From Nitrospiraceae bacterium (GTDB lineage: Bacteria > Nitrospirota > UBA9217), in assembly GCA_003454665.1 (NCBI GenBank), contig DMKB01000160.1:1-5831 (forward strand): a stretch of DNA of 5,831 bases, written 5' to 3'. The notes under the pieces were generated by a model that saw nothing but the letters and a program-made list of their open reading frames with translations, was not told the DNA's origin and did not search any database. The translations under genes and the position numbers were made by a program. How positions within the stretch are numbered: position 1 is the first letter of the stretch; each line of letters opens with the position of its first letter. Positions 4,782 to 5,831 of the stretch are shown here, piece by piece.

Positions 4782-5831
4782 TTGACAACCGTTCGGACTA
4801 AAACCACGGCGCCGATCAAAAAAACACGTGCCCGGAAACAAGCGGGTAATTCCTCTGCCATGGGAGTGCCCCTTCCCGCCGAGGCGAAGGCCTTCACAAA
4901 TCTTGTTCTCCTCCAAAAAACCAAGCAGGAACTCCTCCAGGCAAAGCAGATCGGCCCTGAGGAGCTTGATGCCTTTCTTGCCGATTATCTCAAGGTCATT
5001 CTCAGCATGACCGGAGCAGGGGCGGGTTCCATCCTTTTGCTCGAAGGGGACGATCTGGTATTCCATGCGAGCATCGGTCCGGGTTCCCATCGGCTGATCG
5101 GGCGGCGCATGCCTGCCGGAGAAGGCATCGCGGGATGGGTCGCCCGAAGCGGCACAACCTGTGTGAGCGCCGATGTTTCGACAGACCCCCGCTGGAGCGG
5201 AAAAATCAGCGCTGAACTCCATTTCAAAACCAAAAACATTATGGCTGTCCCTCTCCGCGGCACCGATAAGGTCATCGGTGTCATCGAGATTATTAACAAA
5301 TCAGAAGGAAGACGGTTCCGTAAAGATGACCAGGCATTGCTCGAATCGCTGGCCGGCCAGCTCGCCCTGGACGTAGCCTACGCCCGCCTTCTTGCAGGGA
5401 GCCAGAAAGAGGCCGGCCGCAGGATCATGCAGATGCAGCTTGCCAATGTGCTGAACTCCACGCTTGACCAGCGTGAAGTCCGGAACAGGGCCATGGAGTC
5501 TGCCACGAGCCTTATGGACGCTGAAGTGGGATCCCTCCTGCTCGTTGACGAGAAGACAAACGACCTGTTCTTTGAAGTTGCTCTGGGCGAACAGGGGAAG
5601 CGGCTCAAGGAAATCCGGCTGAAGATGGGCGAAGGCATCGCCGGGTGGGTGGCGGCAAACGACAAGCCGGCGCTCATAAACGACGTGGAGAATGATCCGC
5701 GCCATTTCAAGAAGGCCAGGGCGATTACGCAGTTCGTGACCCGAAACATGGTCTGCGTGCCCGTTCGCTCGCGAGGCACGGTAATCGGCGTACTCCAGGC
5801 CATCAACAAAAAGGGTGGCGGGCTTTTTACC
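4782..5831 (+). CDS. Tandem GAF-domain protein, N-terminal part (3' end outside window)
   Basis: The frame is open for 350 codons from the preferred TTG to the window edge with no stop. The N-terminus (about 1-25) is basic and rich in K, R and T with no membrane segment, so the visible part appears cytoplasmic. Residues about 42-60 look helical. GAF-A spans about 60-205 and GAF-B about 222-350, the latter cut off. Both repeat the same landmarks: GEGIAGWVA at 113-121 and 283-291, and VPLRG…VIGVIEIINK (156-173) against VPVRS…VIGVLQAINK (326-343). GAF-A ends with NK-x5-F-x3-D-Q (172-184), close to the NKFDE pattern of cyclic-nucleotide-binding GAF domains, though ligand binding is not established. 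GAF pairs usually sense small molecules and control an output domain (kinase, GGDEF, HD-GYP, phosphatase or sigma-54 activator); which one is unknown here. It lies 30 bases after trpA with no terminator seen, so co-transcription is likely. If ATG 4860 were used, the protein would lose 26 residues but no domain. Confidence 0.85.
   Translation, partial: MTTVRTKTTAPIKKTRARKQAGNSSAMGVPLPAEAKAFTNLVLLQKTKQELLQAKQIGPEELDAFLADYLKVILSMTGAGAGSILLLEGDDLVFHASIGPGSHRLIGRRMPAGEGIAGWVARSGTTCVSADVSTDPRWSGKISAELHFKTKNIMAVPLRGTDKVIGVIEIINKSEGRRFRKDDQALLESLAGQLALDVAYARLLAGSQKEAGRRIMQMQLANVLNSTLDQREVRNRAMESATSLMDAEVGSLLLVDEKTNDLFFEVALGEQGKRLKEIRLKMGEGIAGWVAANDKPALINDVENDPRHFKKARAITQFVTRNMVCVPVRSRGTVIGVLQAINKKGGGLFT

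Noticed and set aside
4751..4801. Sixteen-residue frame (MACSLVKEVLVDNRSD) overlapping the trpA stop as TGATG
   Set aside because: It is too short to judge, matches no known leader peptide and has no Trp codons; the overlap with the trpA stop is probably chance, although coupling to the GAF ribosome binding site cannot be excluded.
4782..4812. TTGACA at 4782-4787 as a promoter for the GAF gene
   Set aside because: No -10-like hexamer lies 16-18 bases downstream, and the site coincides with the proposed start codon.
4767..5809. Minus-strand open frames opposite the GAF gene (4767-5222, 4985-5299, 5301-5705, 5378-5809)
   Set aside because: They are antisense shadows of a continuous + strand frame with clear GAF motifs, and none shows a recognisable domain.

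Overview
This window is a stretch of a bacterial tryptophan biosynthesis operon, all on the + strand, in the order trpD (5' end outside the window), trpC, trpF, trpB, trpA. A sixth gene on the same strand encodes a tandem-GAF protein and runs off the 3' edge. Together the five trp genes carry the pathway from anthranilate to tryptophan: phosphoribosyl transfer (TrpD), isomerisation (TrpF), indole-glycerol-phosphate formation (TrpC), then the TrpA/TrpB synthase complex. trpE and trpG are not seen and probably lie upstream. All five enzymes look intact where visible and keep the family's catalytic residues.

The coding DNA is moderately GC-rich and the proteins are ordinary bacterial types. The unfused trpC and trpF, the GAF protein and the AT-rich or octamer-patterned intergenic repeats would suit an environmental Desulfobacterota or Nitrospirota-like bacterium. 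That assignment is an impression from gene content and style, not a measurement.

Layout: 1-731 trpD C-terminal part; 731-848 a junction with a 7-bp tandem repeat and an 8-bp-periodic inverted repeat; 849-1640 trpC; 1641-1969 a 329-base gap with two inverted AT-rich heptamer-patterned arms flanking a GC-richer core that holds hairpins and a terminator-like structure; 1970-2590 trpF, overlapping trpB (2587-3777) by ATGA; 3778-3926 a junction that is almost wholly one long imperfect hairpin; 3927-4751 trpA; a 30-base gap; 4782-5831 the partial GAF gene, probably starting at TTG behind a strong ribosome binding site.

The genes are conventional. The unusual content lies between them. Three of the five junctions are filled by short-period (7 or 8 bp) degenerate repeat arrays arranged as inverted repeats. 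They begin at or inside the upstream stop codon, and two of the three end next to the downstream ribosome binding site. In the trpC-trpF gap the core also holds a Trp-codon-containing short frame followed by overlapping hairpins and a terminator-like stem, which could be an internal attenuator or simply a dispersed repeat. No mobile-element gene, CRISPR array, tRNA or rRNA was recognised.
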